Shown: in pieces, positions 31,048 to 43,494 of the stretch
Numbering within the stretch: position 1 is the first letter of the stretch
How the letters are laid out: every line of letters begins with the position of its first letter
Assembly: GCF_000400715.1 (NCBI RefSeq)
Contig: NZ_KE007349.1
Span: 1-58,996, forward strand
Direction: 5' to 3'
Origin: Acinetobacter genomosp. 15BJ
GTDB lineage: Bacteria; Pseudomonadota; Gammaproteobacteria; Pseudomonadales; Moraxellaceae
Length of the DNA: 58,996 nt
Translations under genes and position numbers: made by a program
Notes under the pieces: model-generated
What the model was told of the DNA's origin: nothing
The model's input: the letters and a program-made list of their open reading frames with translations, nothing else
Databases searched by the model: none

Positions 31048-31641
31048 TTAAGTTTTATCTGCAATTTCGACAAAGTAGTCATAATATTTTCTCGCCACTT
31101 CTTCGGGACCAAGTGCTACGTCAATAAGCATTTGAAGAGTCCATACTGGACCTGGTATCACCTGATCTAAGTCAAGGTCTTCAGGGTAAGCTTCTGGGGT
31201 GATTGCCATTTCTAAGTTTTCAAACCACCAAATTTCAATTTTACGTAGTAGTCCAATCATCTCATCAAATGCCTCCGTTACATCAAAGTCAACACCTGAT
31301 GAGGCGAAGGTAAGCATTTCGTGAGTTAAGGTATTACGGCATCTTTTAATATGCTCGAATCTCTCTAAGTCATTATCGTTAATCACATCCATATCTTGCA
31401 ACCATTTCAATGATGCATAGAGAGGACTTCTATTGAGTGAAAGTACCTTTTCTTTATATTCTGGATCAACAATCATTCCATTTTCATTGAACCCATTTGT
31501 AAAGAAGCTCTCAATCTTTTCGATAATACTGCTTTTGAGTATTTCGAAAGCCATTGAAAATATTGATGCAGTAATAATATTCGTTTTAAGTGTTGTGGGA
31601 TGAAGTGCTCGTTCCCAAGATGCCTTAACTTTTTCATCCAT
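31048..31641 (-). CDS. Unknown helical protein with a HEPN-like R-X4-H motif
   Basis: I do not recognise a named family. The 197-aa protein is predicted all-helical and acidic, without signal or membrane segments. Residues 99-108 read K-R-C-R-N-T-L-T-H-E, giving Arg102-X4-His107, the signature of HEPN RNases and MAE/T-like proteins, with the preceding D-x-x-R-F-E-H-I helix usual for that fold. The final helix ends Y-Y-D-Y-F-V-E-I. It stands alone, with no obvious partner nucleotidyltransferase or antitoxin within 200 nt. Neighbouring intergenic DNA is AT-rich, consistent with an accessory gene. HEPN assignment is by motif only. Confidence 0.75.
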   Translation of the reverse strand: MDEKVKASWERALHPTTLKTNIITASIFSMAFEILKSSIIEKIESFFTNGFNENGMIVDPEYKEKVLSLNRSPLYASLKWLQDMDVINDNDLERFEHIKRCRNTLTHEMLTFASSGVDFDVTEAFDEMIGLLRKIEIWWFENLEMAITPEAYPEDLDLDQVIPGPVWTLQMLIDVALGPEEVARKYYDYFVEIADKT

Positions 31642-31854
31642 ATTCGATCTCTATAAAGAAATTTATTACTGTTCTAGATATGACATATTTCTATCAGTAT
31701 TAGAAATATATTAAAAAAATCAACTGACGAATATAACTAACCATTTGTCATCCCATCCTTTATATGCTAATTAAGGCTGTTTTTTTTGAATCGAAAATTC
31801 TAAAGATAATGTCGATAAACATATTATTTTTAAGCTTTCGGGGTAGATTAAAGC

Positions 31855-32271
31855 GTGAAGAAAATAGCGGTAGTTTTAGGATTAGTCATTCTACTTTCAC
31901 TCCAAGGTTGTGCCGCAGTCATGGCAAGTAACCAACCACATAAAAAGAATCTGGCAGTTTTAGAGGTTGGAAAACATCGAAATAATGTGATTTCTGAACT
32001 CGGTGCACCAATTACATCTGAAACTCAAAATGGCGAACGTAAAGAGATTTATACCTTCCAGCAGGGCTATTCAAAAGGGGCAAGAATTAGCCGTACCTTA
32101 TGGCATACGACTGCGGATATCGCAACCATTGGTCTGTGGGAGATTATCGGTTCTCCCACAGAAATCTATTTTAATGGTCAGCAACTTTCTTATGAAGTTG
32201 TGTTTGATGATCAAGACAAGATTAAACGTATTCACCAGATCCTAAATAATCCAGATCTGGTGAAAGAATAA
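31855..32271 (+). CDS. Small lipoprotein
   Basis: This 138-aa protein has a signal peptide and lipobox S-L-Q-G-C at about residue 19. The remainder shows V-L-E-V-G-K-H-R-N-N-V-I-S-E-L-G-A-P followed by a beta-rich part, reminiscent of the SmpA/OmlA (BamE-like) fold in which a G-x-x-x-x-x-V-x-x-x-L-G-x-P helix is typical. The start is GTG 31855. The function is unknown and the BamE resemblance is tentative. Confidence 0.8.
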   Translation: MKKIAVVLGLVILLSLQGCAAVMASNQPHKKNLAVLEVGKHRNNVISELGAPITSETQNGERKEIYTFQQGYSKGARISRTLWHTTADIATIGLWEIIGSPTEIYFNGQQLSYEVVFDDQDKIKRIHQILNNPDLVKE

Positions 32272-32295
32272 CAGCGCAAAACAATAGCGCTAAGG

Positions 32296-33696
32296 CTATT
32301 GTTTTGGCAGTTCTTTTACAGGACTTCCACCCATGGCTTGCATTAATGTCACATAGGCATTGTATTGATTTTGCTTGGTTTCCACCAAGCTGAGTCGTGC
32401 ATTACGTGTGGTTTCCTGCGCATCCAATAAGTTCTTTAACGCAATTGCACCATTGCGATAACGCACTTCGGTTAAACGTTCTGTCTTATCTGCTAGCTCA
32501 ACATTACGTTGCTGTAACTGCACTTGCTGATTCAGTTGAGTGCGATTTGATAATGCATTTTCCACATCGGCAAAAGCTTGATACAGCGTTTGACGGTATT
32601 GGGTAATGGCTTTTTCATATTCAAGATCACTGATCGCAATATCTTTCTTCATATCATTATATTGAAGGAAAGGCAGGCTAAGGCTCGCACCCAAAGTTAA
32701 AGCAGGATTCTTTAATAGTTGCGTTAAAGAAGTGCTAGATGAGCCGACATTCCCAGTCAAATTAATGGATGGATAGTAGCTGGCTTTAGTCGCATCTTTA
32801 TTGGCTAAGGTCTTACGCAAGCGTAATTCAGAGGCTTGTAGGTCTGGGCGACGCGATAAAATATCAGCAGGGAGTCCGACCGCGATATTCGGTAGAGCAT
32901 TGCGAGGTAACTGCGCAGGCTCTTGAATATTCAGTTGTTGTACTGGTTCATGCAGCAGCACTGCAAGTGCAGTACGTGCTTCAACACGCTGCTGCTCAAT
33001 CTGACTGAGGCTGGCTTTTTGGCTTTGTACCGATTGTTCAGCTTGGGTTAAATCCAAACCAGATACTGCACCTGCTTTATATTGCGACTGTACCAAAGAA
33101 TAGGTTTTTTGAGTCGAGGCTAAATTCTGCTGAATGGTTTGATAGCGTTCATTCAGATAACCCAACTGCCAATACAGTTTGGCTGTTGTTCCAACTAAGC
33201 TTTGAGCCGTGGCTTGTAAATCTTGTTCAGTGGCCAAAGCTTCCCATCGGCTTGCTTCAGTTTGACTGGCAAGCTTGCCAAATAAATCGAGTTCATAGCT
33301 GACGCCAACGCTAGTCGATAAACCACGATCAGAACCATCGCCAGAACGCAGATCAATATTATGACCTGCGGAAACACTAGAACTGGTTCGAATCCCTTGT
33401 TTATTTTCAGCCAGACCTGCTTGTAGTCGAGCTTGTTGTAGGGTGATGCCTGCAACACTTAAGTCACTATTTTTAGCCAACACTTGATCGACCAATTGAT
33501 TCAACTGGGTATCGTTAAATAGCGTCCACCATTGATCAGTTAGATTCACATTTTTACTTTTCTGTGCATCGTATTGGAACTGTTGTGGCACTTGGACTGT
33601 TGGGGCGTTATAGGGTGTTTTGACGACGGCAGAACAGCCAGCTAATGATGTGCTGAGACAAAGTGCAAGTGCGATTTTATGTTGTTTGAATAACAT
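32296..33696 (-). CDS. TolC/NodT-type outer-membrane efflux lipoprotein
   Basis: This 466-aa protein has lipobox S-L-A-G-C and two outer-membrane efflux repeats (about 60-240 and 270-450). It includes W-W-T-L-F-N-D-x-x-L-N, Y-E-L-D-L-F-G-K and L-P-A-D-I-L-S-R-R-P-D-L-Q-A-S-E, hallmarks of the NodT/OprM family. It would form the trimeric exit duct for the MacA-MacB pump encoded just upstream on the same strand. The gap of 258 nt from macB holds inverted repeats. Start 33696 follows AAGGGAA by about 11 nt. Confidence 0.92.
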   Translation of the reverse strand: MLFKQHKIALALCLSTSLAGCSAVVKTPYNAPTVQVPQQFQYDAQKSKNVNLTDQWWTLFNDTQLNQLVDQVLAKNSDLSVAGITLQQARLQAGLAENKQGIRTSSSVSAGHNIDLRSGDGSDRGLSTSVGVSYELDLFGKLASQTEASRWEALATEQDLQATAQSLVGTTAKLYWQLGYLNERYQTIQQNLASTQKTYSLVQSQYKAGAVSGLDLTQAEQSVQSQKASLSQIEQQRVEARTALAVLLHEPVQQLNIQEPAQLPRNALPNIAVGLPADILSRRPDLQASELRLRKTLANKDATKASYYPSINLTGNVGSSSTSLTQLLKNPALTLGASLSLPFLQYNDMKKDIAISDLEYEKAITQYRQTLYQAFADVENALSNRTQLNQQVQLQQRNVELADKTERLTEVRYRNGAIALKNLLDAQETTRNARLSLVETKQNQYNAYVTLMQAMGGSPVKELPKQ

Positions 33697-33791
33697 TGAT
33701 CGTCATTCCCTTAATAATTTGAAAGAGCATGATTATCGAGACAGTGTCTTATCGAGTTCTCATCCATTTTCAGTTTAAGCCTTCGGCTCGA

Positions 33792-33915
33792 CCTACTTTT
33801 CTTTCGGGAAAAGTAGGCAAAACCATCGTCATCCGCAAAACCTGTTCTATTTTTTCATTTATCTAACTTCTCGCAGAAACAATATCTTGTTGATACCACG
33901 CAGGTTGCGGATGAC
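33792..33915. repeat. Inverted-repeat element in the macB-tolC gap
   Basis: The gap holds a perfect 10-bp hairpin (CCTACTTTTC, 6-nt loop, GAAAAGTAGG; 33792-33817). A second inverted repeat follows, with GTCATCCGCAAAACCTG (33828-33844) nearly complementary to CAGGTTGCGGATGAC (33901-33915), 56 nt apart. No reading frame is supported. It looks like a dispersed palindromic element or a regulatory or processing structure within the operon. Confidence 0.6.
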
Positions 33916-33954
33916 ATTCCCGAGTATCTTACTTCTGAGATCAATTTTTGCTGG

Positions 33955-35943
33955 TTATTCTCTCGCTAAAGCAGCAACTGGATCGAGTTGTGCTGCATTT
34001 CGTGCTGGCAAGAAGCCAAATACAATACCAATCATGCTTGAGCAGACAAAGGCTGCAACAATTGAGGTGGTTGAATAACTCATCTCAATCACGCCTTTGG
34101 CAAAGTGTCCGATGATCTGTCCAATGCCTAAAGATAGCAGTACACCCAAAATACCGCCCAATAAACAGACCAGAATCGCCTCAATTAGGAATTGCTGCAA
34201 AATATCGCTTTGTCGAGCACCGACCGCCATACGTACCCCGATTTCTTGGGTACGTTCAGTCACAGAAACCAGCATAATATTCATCACGCCAATACCACCC
34301 ACCACCAAGGAGATGACAGCAATCGCTGAAATCAGCAAGGTCATGGTTGCAGTGGTTTGCTGGATGGTTTCACGAATACTGTCAGAGTTTTGGGTAAATA
34401 CATCTTGTGCGCCGTGACGCTGTTCCAGCAAGGTCAAAATCGCATTTTCAGCGGCGCTGCTTGGGTATTCATCTTTGATACGGACGATGATGCTACGTAC
34501 ATTGGATTGCCCCAGCATACGGCTCATGACCGTGGAGTAGGGCAGATAGACGTTGAGACTGTCTGAACTCATAAAGCCTTGTTGGGCATCAATCACACCA
34601 ATAATCCGACTCGGTACGCTACCTAAAAGAATGACTTGGCCTACGGGATTGGTGCCATCTGCAAAGAAAGTCTTTTCGGTATTGGTATCAATCACCACAT
34701 CCTGAGCACGTTCAGTCACACTTTCTTTGTCAAAAGGCTGCCCCGATTTAAAGGTCAGACCACGGACATAGAAGAAATCAGAGCTGACCCCATTTACGGT
34801 TGCTGCTGCTTCTGTGTCCTTATAACGCAGGGTCAAACTGGTATTGGCAGAAGGACTAACCCCATCGACATAGGGTTGTTCGGCCAGTGCTTCGGCATCG
34901 GCAGGTACCAGTGTTTTGACTTGCGAGGTCCGTGAGTTATCACCAAAGCCACGACCTTGATACACGGTAATGGTATTGGTACCCAGGCTACTGATATTTT
35001 CTAAAATTTGCTTCTGCGAACCATTCCCCAGTGCTACCACCGAAACCACGGAGGCGATCCCGATAATAATCCCGAGCATGGTCAAAAAAGTCCGCATACG
35101 GTGCGCATTCATGGCGAGTAATGCCATGCGGAATGCTTCACCAAGACGGTCGAAGAACGAACGCCAAGCGGAGGTTTTCTTCTGCGGGTTACGCTGTAGC
35201 GTTTGATGTTCGAGTTCGGAATCATCATGTTCAGGCGTATTAGCACGGTCTGAAATAATATTACCGTCACTGATCTCGATAATACGGGTCGCATTCTTGG
35301 CAACATTCAGGTCATGCGTGACCAAAATGATGGTATGGCCTTTGGCATTCAGCTCACGCAAAATGCGCATTACTTCGATACCGCTATTCTTATCCAATGC
35401 ACCTGTTGGTTCATCGGCAAGAATCACATCGCCACCATTCATCAACGCGCGTGCAATCGACACACGTTGTTGTTGACCACCTGAAAGTTGGCTTGGTCGA
35501 TGGTGTAAACGCTCTTCTAGCCCAAGTTCCGATAACAGTTCGGCAGAGCGTTCTTGGCGAAGATGGCTGTCTACGCCAGCATAAATTGCAGGAACTTCAA
35601 CGTTACCAGAAGCACTGAGATCACCCAGTAAGTGATAACGCTGGAAAATAAAACCAAAATATTCACGACGTAATTGTGCCAGTTCATCTGGTTCTAGTTG
35701 GCGTGTTTCTCGACCATTGACCTTGTAACTTCCTGCGCTGGGCTTATCAAGACAACCCAAGATGTTCATCAGCGTGGATTTACCCGAACCTGATTGCCCA
35801 ACAATCGCAACCAACTCACCTGCATAAATTTTTAAATCAATGCCTTTGAGGATTTGTACAGTTCCTTCACCCGCAGGAAATTCACGGGTGAGGTGACTGA
35901 CCTCAAGCAGTGGTTGTGATGAATGTGTTTGATTTTGAGTCAT
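33955..35943 (-). CDS. macB: MacB-type macrolide/peptide export ATP-binding permease
   Basis: This 662-aa protein has an N-terminal ABC ATPase (Walker [10 protein letters not shown] near residue 53, signature L-S-G-G-Q-Q-Q-R, Walker [13 protein letters not shown]). Four transmembrane helices follow (one near 290, three in the last 140 residues) around a periplasmic MacB domain. It uses ATP to drive substrates from the periplasm through a TolC duct with the adaptor MacA. Its ATG lies one base past the macA stop, so the two are translationally coupled. The substrate is not deducible. Confidence 0.94.
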   Translation of the reverse strand: MTQNQTHSSQPLLEVSHLTREFPAGEGTVQILKGIDLKIYAGELVAIVGQSGSGKSTLMNILGCLDKPSAGSYKVNGRETRQLEPDELAQLRREYFGFIFQRYHLLGDLSASGNVEVPAIYAGVDSHLRQERSAELLSELGLEERLHHRPSQLSGGQQQRVSIARALMNGGDVILADEPTGALDKNSGIEVMRILRELNAKGHTIILVTHDLNVAKNATRIIEISDGNIISDRANTPEHDDSELEHQTLQRNPQKKTSAWRSFFDRLGEAFRMALLAMNAHRMRTFLTMLGIIIGIASVVSVVALGNGSQKQILENISSLGTNTITVYQGRGFGDNSRTSQVKTLVPADAEALAEQPYVDGVSPSANTSLTLRYKDTEAAATVNGVSSDFFYVRGLTFKSGQPFDKESVTERAQDVVIDTNTEKTFFADGTNPVGQVILLGSVPSRIIGVIDAQQGFMSSDSLNVYLPYSTVMSRMLGQSNVRSIIVRIKDEYPSSAAENAILTLLEQRHGAQDVFTQNSDSIRETIQQTTATMTLLISAIAVISLVVGGIGVMNIMLVSVTERTQEIGVRMAVGARQSDILQQFLIEAILVCLLGGILGVLLSLGIGQIIGHFAKGVIEMSYSTTSIVAAFVCSSMIGIVFGFLPARNAAQLDPVAALARE

Positions 35944-35944
35944 A

Positions 35945-37288
35945 TTACATTCTCATTGCACGTTGGTTGCTACGTTTTGCTGCTTCATTTGAACTGTCTG
36001 AGGCATCTGCAATCACCACTTGATCACCTTGTTTCAAGCCTTTTAACACTTGTGCGGTGACACGGTTATTCAGGCCAATTAATACAGGTTGTGGTTGAGC
36101 CGTACCATCAGCTTGTAGGACACGAACCATACCCGTTGAAGCTTTACCTTGTGCAACCAGCGCTTTTTCTTCTTCACTGAGCTCTAGGCGTTTTGGACGT
36201 TGTGCCTTGTCAGCATCAGATTTTTTCGCTTGATCAGCCGATGGCGCAGCATTGGCTTGGTTACCTTTACCACGGTTGCCACGTTGGGTTTGAATAGCAG
36301 CAGCAGGCACAGTCAGCGCATTCTTCGCTTCTGCCAACACAATATAAACTTGTGCCGTCATATCAATACGGAGTTTGCCATCTTCATTTGGTACATCAAA
36401 CAGTGCATTGTAGTACACCGCAGCATTTGACGTTGAGGAACTGCTACTACTTGTCGTTTCGGTATTAATTGAGTTTGGTGCAGGTTCAACTTGGCGTAAT
36501 TTGGCGTAATGTTTTTTATCGCTATTACCTAAAGTCGTGAAATAAACGGTTTGTCCTTTTTCAACCTTCATAACATCGGCTTCAGAAATCTGTGCCTTGA
36601 TGGTCATGGTGTCGAGTTTTGCTAATTTCACGATGGTCGGTGCAGTTTGATTGGCGTTAACAGTCTGACCTTCTTCAGTCACAATCGCCACAATAGTGCC
36701 ATCCATTGGTGCAACAATGCGGGTATAACCCAAATTTTCTGTAGCGGTTGCAAGGGTTAGGCGAGATTGTTCAATCTGTGCATTGATCGATGTAATTTGA
36801 GCTTGTGCTGTTTTAAAGTTAGCCAATGCTGTTTCCAGTTCAGCACGCGAGGTTGCATCTTGGCTAAACATTGCTTGTTGACGTTTGTATTCAGCTTCTA
36901 CCTTGGCAAGATTGGCCTGTTGAACGGCCAACTGAGCTTGTTGGTTTTTAATATTGGCATCGGCTGTTTTGCGTTCATTTTCTTGGCGTATTGAATCAAT
37001 TTGGGCAATCAGTTGACCTTGTTTCACTTGGTCGCCCAGTTGCACATACATCTTTTTGACCTGACCTGAAACCTGCGCACCGACACTAACCATTTTAGTC
37101 GCCTCGAGTACACCTGTTGCCAATACTGAATCTTCAATATCACCACGTGAAACTTCGGCACTAATATACTGTGGTGTTTGCGCTTTAGGTTTAAAGAACA
37201 TCCATCCAAGTGCTGCAATAATCAGCACCCCAATAACGATCATGATAATTTTACGAGGCTGGATTTTTTTAGCGTTTGTTTTTGGCAT
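35945..37288 (-). CDS. macA: MacA-type periplasmic adaptor (HlyD/RND-MFP family)
   Basis: This 447-aa protein has an N-terminal membrane anchor (about 14-32), a barrel-sandwich hybrid ([19 protein letters not shown]), a long alpha-hairpin (about 105-185) and beta-barrel and membrane-proximal domains. A Ser/Thr-rich stretch (about 275-287) and a Lys/Gln/Ala-rich insert (about 345-370) interrupt the C-terminal half. It bridges MacB and the outer-membrane duct. It is the first gene of a macA-macB-tolC-like operon. Confidence 0.93.
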   Translation of the reverse strand: MPKTNAKKIQPRKIIMIVIGVLIIAALGWMFFKPKAQTPQYISAEVSRGDIEDSVLATGVLEATKMVSVGAQVSGQVKKMYVQLGDQVKQGQLIAQIDSIRQENERKTADANIKNQQAQLAVQQANLAKVEAEYKRQQAMFSQDATSRAELETALANFKTAQAQITSINAQIEQSRLTLATATENLGYTRIVAPMDGTIVAIVTEEGQTVNANQTAPTIVKLAKLDTMTIKAQISEADVMKVEKGQTVYFTTLGNSDKKHYAKLRQVEPAPNSINTETTSSSSSSTSNAAVYYNALFDVPNEDGKLRIDMTAQVYIVLAEAKNALTVPAAAIQTQRGNRGKGNQANAAPSADQAKKSDADKAQRPKRLELSEEEKALVAQGKASTGMVRVLQADGTAQPQPVLIGLNNRVTAQVLKGLKQGDQVVIADASDSSNEAAKRSNQRAMRM

Positions 37289-37396
37289 GGCAGCAGGTCA
37301 AAAGTGAAAAACTGGACTTAGTATAAAAGTGAAATAAGGATAAAGCGTGAATATTTTTAATCTAGAATGAGAATTATTTGCTATTTTATCGATAAG

Positions 37397-38239
37397 TTAT
37401 TCTATAAAAATCTGATAAATACTACGAATGCCCTGTTCAGCAGTTATCGCGAGGGCAATACCACCATGTACAGGAAGTGCATATTCACGCGGATTAATTC
37501 GAATTAGATGAGGCGAAAATCGTTCACTAAAATAACGTACTGTTGGAATAGCTGTACCAGCACCCAGTTCAATAATTAAAGGACGATGGTGCTTATTGAG
37601 AAAAGTATCGAGGTGTTTCGCTTGTTGGGTATGACGTTGGCTAATCCATGACATATCATCAAACATTAAAATATTTGGTCGAGCCAAGCCCTTACAAATT
37701 GGACAATGAGGGAGTTCTCCTAACCATTGGCAGTCTTGATGATTAATCTCTGGTAGCAACTCATCTGCTGACCAAATGTCGTGCTGACATGCCTCTAGGC
37801 ATTGCAGATGGTGAATTGAACCATGACATTCATAAATTTGATCAGGGTGAAAGCCTGCTGTTTGAAATTGCCCATCGACATTCGAGGTAAACACAAAAGT
37901 GGGCAGTGCGAATATTTCAGCCAGTTGCTGCAATTGTTGAAAGCCTGAATGTGGTGTGGTCTGACGATATAATGCCAAGCGATGTCCGTAAAATCCCCAA
38001 GCCAAACGTGGATGGCGTTTAAACGCGGCTGGATTGGCTATTTCAGTAAAATCGATGCGTTGTTTGCCAAGTTCAGGATAGGCTTGCCACATGCCTTGAT
38101 TGCCGCGAAAGTCAGGCAGACCTGAATCGACACCCATGCCTGCACCTGCGCTGATGATCAGGCTGTCCGCATATTGGAATAGACTTTTGATCTGCTTGAT
38201 TTGGTCGGGGCTTAAATGGAATGACATGCGTTGATCCAT
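37397..38239 (-). CDS. Sir2-family NAD-dependent deacylase
   Basis: This 280-aa sirtuin shows S-A-G-A-G-M-G-V-D-S-G-L-P-D-F-R-G (NAD loop), T-S-N-V-D-G-Q-F in place of the canonical T-Q-N-I-D, catalytic His in E-C-H-G-S, zinc-site cysteines in C-L-E-A-C and C-P-I-C, and G-A-G-T-A-I-P-T near the C-terminus. The motif variants mark a bacterial branch whose substrates are not settled. It starts 33 nt after holA, possibly as part of the leuS-lptE-holA transcript. Confidence 0.88.
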   Translation of the reverse strand: MDQRMSFHLSPDQIKQIKSLFQYADSLIISAGAGMGVDSGLPDFRGNQGMWQAYPELGKQRIDFTEIANPAAFKRHPRLAWGFYGHRLALYRQTTPHSGFQQLQQLAEIFALPTFVFTSNVDGQFQTAGFHPDQIYECHGSIHHLQCLEACQHDIWSADELLPEINHQDCQWLGELPHCPICKGLARPNILMFDDMSWISQRHTQQAKHLDTFLNKHHRPLIIELGAGTAIPTVRYFSERFSPHLIRINPREYALPVHGGIALAITAEQGIRSIYQIFIE

Positions 38240-38272
38240 TATTCTTATTATGTGATGGAGAAGAGTGCTGCT

Positions 38273-39268
38273 CTAAGCAGGTTGAGCAAATAGGGTGGTA
38301 CCACAAAGTTCAGCTAAGGCTTGTAGCATCAGATGTTCTGGATTTTCTTTGGACATACCTTTGATCGCTGCATCAATACGCAACAATAAATCAGACCAAG
38401 TTAGGAATTGTCTCGGATTTAAACGACGTAGTGCTTGTTGATATTGTGATACTTTGGTTTTCCAGATCCCGAGTTGAATCGCATTATGTGGCTGTTCAAA
38501 CAATTGCATCAATAAGCGCATTTCTTTGCTTAGGGTCCATAAAATCAAACTATCAGGCTCACCTGCAGCGATCAGATATTGATAAATCTTGACCGACTGC
38601 GCCAAGTTTCCAGCAAGCAAGGCATCACTTAAATCATAAGTCGTATAACGCGATTGATCCTGTAAACAGGAATACAGTTGTTCAATCTGAATCTGTTGAA
38701 TATCGGGGAAAGTATCCGCAACACGCATTAAACTGTTTTTAGCAGCCAACAAGTTATGTTCATGATGCTGCATTAGCCATTGCCAAGCATCATGATTCAG
38801 TTGAATACCCAGTTTTTCGGCTTCTATGCTTAAAATTCGTTGTCGGTCTTGTGGGTAAGTCGCCGTCAGCGCAACCACAACACCATTGGCTTCGACCACT
38901 TGGAAAAAAGCCGATTTTAAACTGCTGCTGTCTTGCTTCGGTAAAACAATCAGTAAGAGGTTATGTTCATTATGTTGAATATAGTTCTTAAGCAGTTTTA
39001 AGCCGTTGGCATCGGGCTTGATATTGCCATGCACTTCAATCGCGAGTTGTTGTGAAAATAGCGATAAACTGTTGAGTGCATTAAAGACATTTTTCCAGTC
39101 ATTGACACTATTAATGTCATAACGCTGGCGTTCAACTTCTTGTTGTTGCCAGCTTTTACGGAAAGTGTCGAGCAGATTTTGTTCAAGCAAAGGCTCTTGT
39201 CCATGCATGATCCATGCACCGCGAGCCTCATCAACACGTTTTAACGCTTGAACATAATCTAGTTTCAT
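38273..39268 (-). CDS. holA: DNA polymerase III subunit delta
   Basis: This 331-aa delta subunit of the clamp loader resembles HolA throughout. It has a RecA-like N-terminal domain starting M-K-L-D-Y-V-Q-A-L and A-W-I-M-H-G-Q-E-P-L-L, and a C-terminal collar with A-A-G-E-P-D-S-L-I-L-W-T-L. It opens the sliding clamp during loading. It lies 9 nt after lptE, the conserved leuS-lptE-holA block. Confidence 0.94.
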   Translation of the reverse strand: MKLDYVQALKRVDEARGAWIMHGQEPLLEQNLLDTFRKSWQQQEVERQRYDINSVNDWKNVFNALNSLSLFSQQLAIEVHGNIKPDANGLKLLKNYIQHNEHNLLLIVLPKQDSSSLKSAFFQVVEANGVVVALTATYPQDRQRILSIEAEKLGIQLNHDAWQWLMQHHEHNLLAAKNSLMRVADTFPDIQQIQIEQLYSCLQDQSRYTTYDLSDALLAGNLAQSVKIYQYLIAAGEPDSLILWTLSKEMRLLMQLFEQPHNAIQLGIWKTKVSQYQQALRRLNPRQFLTWSDLLLRIDAAIKGMSKENPEHLMLQALAELCGTTLFAQPA

Positions 39269-39277
39269 AATGACAAA

Positions 39278-39787
39278 TTAGGGTTGAGCTTTAGGTAAAC
39301 GATTGGCTGCAATTTGACGCGTAATTTGCTGTGCGACATCATCAATCACAATACGATTTAGATAAGCTTCTTGTTGGTTATCCGTGTTGACCGTTGCCAC
39401 GTCGTATTGATAGGTACGAGAAGCGGTTAAGGTACGTGGTTCGGTAATTTTCTTGCCTTGACGGTCTTCAATTTGGAAGGTTACGGTTAAACGTAGCAAC
39501 ACTTCTGTCAATTTACCATTTAGTAATTGGCGGCGAGGGGTGTAATCCAATATACGAAGCACATAGGCATCATTGGCATTACTCAGTTGAACACCGGTAG
39601 CGCTGAGATAAATACTGAGCTTATTTTCAAGTTCGCTGGTACTCGCAGGCATGGCGAGCGTGAGTTTGTTATAAACCAGTGGCACTGCTGTTGGATTACT
39701 TCCCTTTAGATGAAAGCCACAGCCGACTAAGCCTGCACTTAGGCCTAAAGTGAGTACGATAGCAGCTGCACGTTGCGCTAAGTGCAT
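39278..39787 (-). CDS. lptE: LPS-assembly lipoprotein LptE
   Basis: This 169-aa outer-membrane lipoprotein has lipobox G-L-V-G-C followed by G-F-H-L-K-G, the family signature. LptE plugs the LptD barrel that inserts lipopolysaccharide or lipooligosaccharide in the outer membrane. GAGGAAT lies just upstream of ATG 39787. It sits between leuS and holA. Confidence 0.94.
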   Translation of the reverse strand: MHLAQRAAAIVLTLGLSAGLVGCGFHLKGSNPTAVPLVYNKLTLAMPASTSELENKLSIYLSATGVQLSNANDAYVLRILDYTPRRQLLNGKLTEVLLRLTVTFQIEDRQGKKITEPRTLTASRTYQYDVATVNTDNQQEAYLNRIVIDDVAQQITRQIAANRLPKAQP

Positions 39788-39813
39788 ATTTATTCCTCGA
39801 ATGAAATCTCTTC

Positions 39814-39877
39814 TAATCCCTTTTTCTTATTGAAGGGGGAAACCTCTCTTTTGTTGAAGAGAGGTTAGAAAGGATTA
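39814..39877. repeat. Nested hairpin between leuS and lptE
   Basis: An inner 10-bp stem AACCTCTCTT/AAGAGAGGTT (39841-39850 with 39857-39866) sits inside an outer arm (TAATCC...TTT with AAAGGATTA). There is no T-run, so it is more likely a processing or attenuation structure, or a dispersed intergenic palindrome, than a terminator. A related sequence lies between ilvH and ilvC. Confidence 0.6.
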
Positions 39878-42547
<2,670 letters not shown>

Positions 42548-42610
42548 TTAAGATTGCTGCACAGCATAGCGCAAAATTGTAGGAAATGTCAGTTTTTAGA
42601 TCGGGATTTT

Positions 42611-42648
42611 ATCTGCAAGGCCGCCGTGTTGAAGATGACCTTGCAGAT
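42611..42648. other. Hairpin between the DUF4124 gene and leuS
   Basis: A perfect 10-bp inverted repeat (ATCTGCAAGG/CCTTGCAGAT) with an 18-nt loop lies 13 nt past the DUF4124 stop on the minus strand. There is no T-run, so a weak or factor-assisted terminator, or a leuS leader structure, is possible. Confidence 0.45.
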
Positions 42649-42660
42649 TCTGAGCGCTAT

Positions 42661-43008
42661 TTAACGCTCTGAAGATGCTGCGGCAGCTGGAGCGCTTTGA
42701 GGCTTAACCGAGTTAGTCGGAGAGGATGGCGCTGTCTGCTGTGCTTGCTGCGTTACATTCGGTGTGACTTCAGGATTCACTGGATGGCTTTGCTGATTCG
42801 TTGGATTTGTCATTTGGTGGCTATTGCCATACGTTGAAACTTTGTCCAAACGCTTTGCACCTTTGGGTGGTGGCGTGGTGGTGTAATGAGTAGAACCATT
42901 GGCATCGACCCATTTATAATATTGTTGCGCATAGTTTTGGCTAGAGCAGAGCAGTAGTGTTGTTGTCGCAATCGTATATAAGCTTGTTTTTAAATAAGAT
43001 ATCTTCAT
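42661..43008 (-). CDS. DUF4124 domain exported protein
   Basis: This 115-aa protein has a signal peptide (cleavage near Y-A-Q), then the DUF4124 motif Y-Y-K-W-V-D-A-N-G-S-T-H-Y-T-T-T-P-P. The tail is long, low-complexity and Gln/Pro/Ser/Thr-rich. ATG 43008 has GGGGAGA about 8 nt upstream; the frame upstream (43023) is unlikely. The location is the periplasm or cell surface. The function is unknown. Confidence 0.85.
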   Translation of the reverse strand: MKISYLKTSLYTIATTTLLLCSSQNYAQQYYKWVDANGSTHYTTTPPPKGAKRLDKVSTYGNSHQMTNPTNQQSHPVNPEVTPNVTQQAQQTAPSSPTNSVKPQSAPAAAASSER

Positions 43009-43201
43009 ATTTGATCTCCCCAAGAGAATGCTGAATATATTCGATCAAAGTGCCTAAATAAGCAGTTTACAATGCCTATTTTAAAGCAAAAAGAAAATAG
43101 TTTTTTGATAAATGGGCGTTTAACAAGACCAAATTATTCTGTGAAATGTGTTTAAAAAAACGGCAGCTAAAAAATATTCGTTAAAATCCTTTTCTTTGTT
43201 C

Positions 43202-43230
43202 TTGACATTGCTTATGAAAGAAACAAGAAT
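43202..43230 (+). promoter_or_regulatory. Candidate sigma-70 promoter for the ilv operon
   Basis: TTGACA (43202-43207), a 17-nt spacer and AAGAAT (43225-43230) form a plausible promoter in the 508-nt gap before ilvI. If used, it gives an untranslated leader of roughly 280 nt. The rest of the gap is AT-rich. I searched it for a Leu/Val/Ile-rich leader peptide and found none convincing. Confidence 0.5.
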
Positions 43231-43467
43231 GCTTTCTCAAGTTTTATATGTGTTTATTTGATCACCCTTCGAATAAATGTCATGGCTTGCAATGGACATT
43301 CTTTCTAGCCGAGAGAATGATTTTTTGAAATATGCTTATCCCAGCACATTTTGATTCGAGATGTCATCAAGTTTATACGGCTGATGAGTCTCAGAAAATT
43401 TTTCCTATTGCAGCAAAAACGAGTAGAATACGCACACTTATAAGAAGTGCAAAAGTTAATGAATGAA

Positions 43468-43494
43468 CACAATTTATGTCTCCCATAAATTGTG
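43468..43494 (+). promoter_or_regulatory. Leader hairpin immediately before ilvI
   Basis: The perfect 11-bp inverted repeat CACAATTTATG/CATAAATTGTG has a 5-nt loop and ends 9 nt before the ilvI Shine-Dalgarno (AGGGTGA, 43504-43510). It has no T-run, so translational or operator-type control fits better than termination. Confidence 0.6.

Noticed and set aside
43248..43328. 26-codon ORF in the ilvI leader as an attenuator peptide
   Set aside because: It has no Shine-Dalgarno, is not rich in Leu, Val or Ile, and no terminator/antiterminator pair follows.
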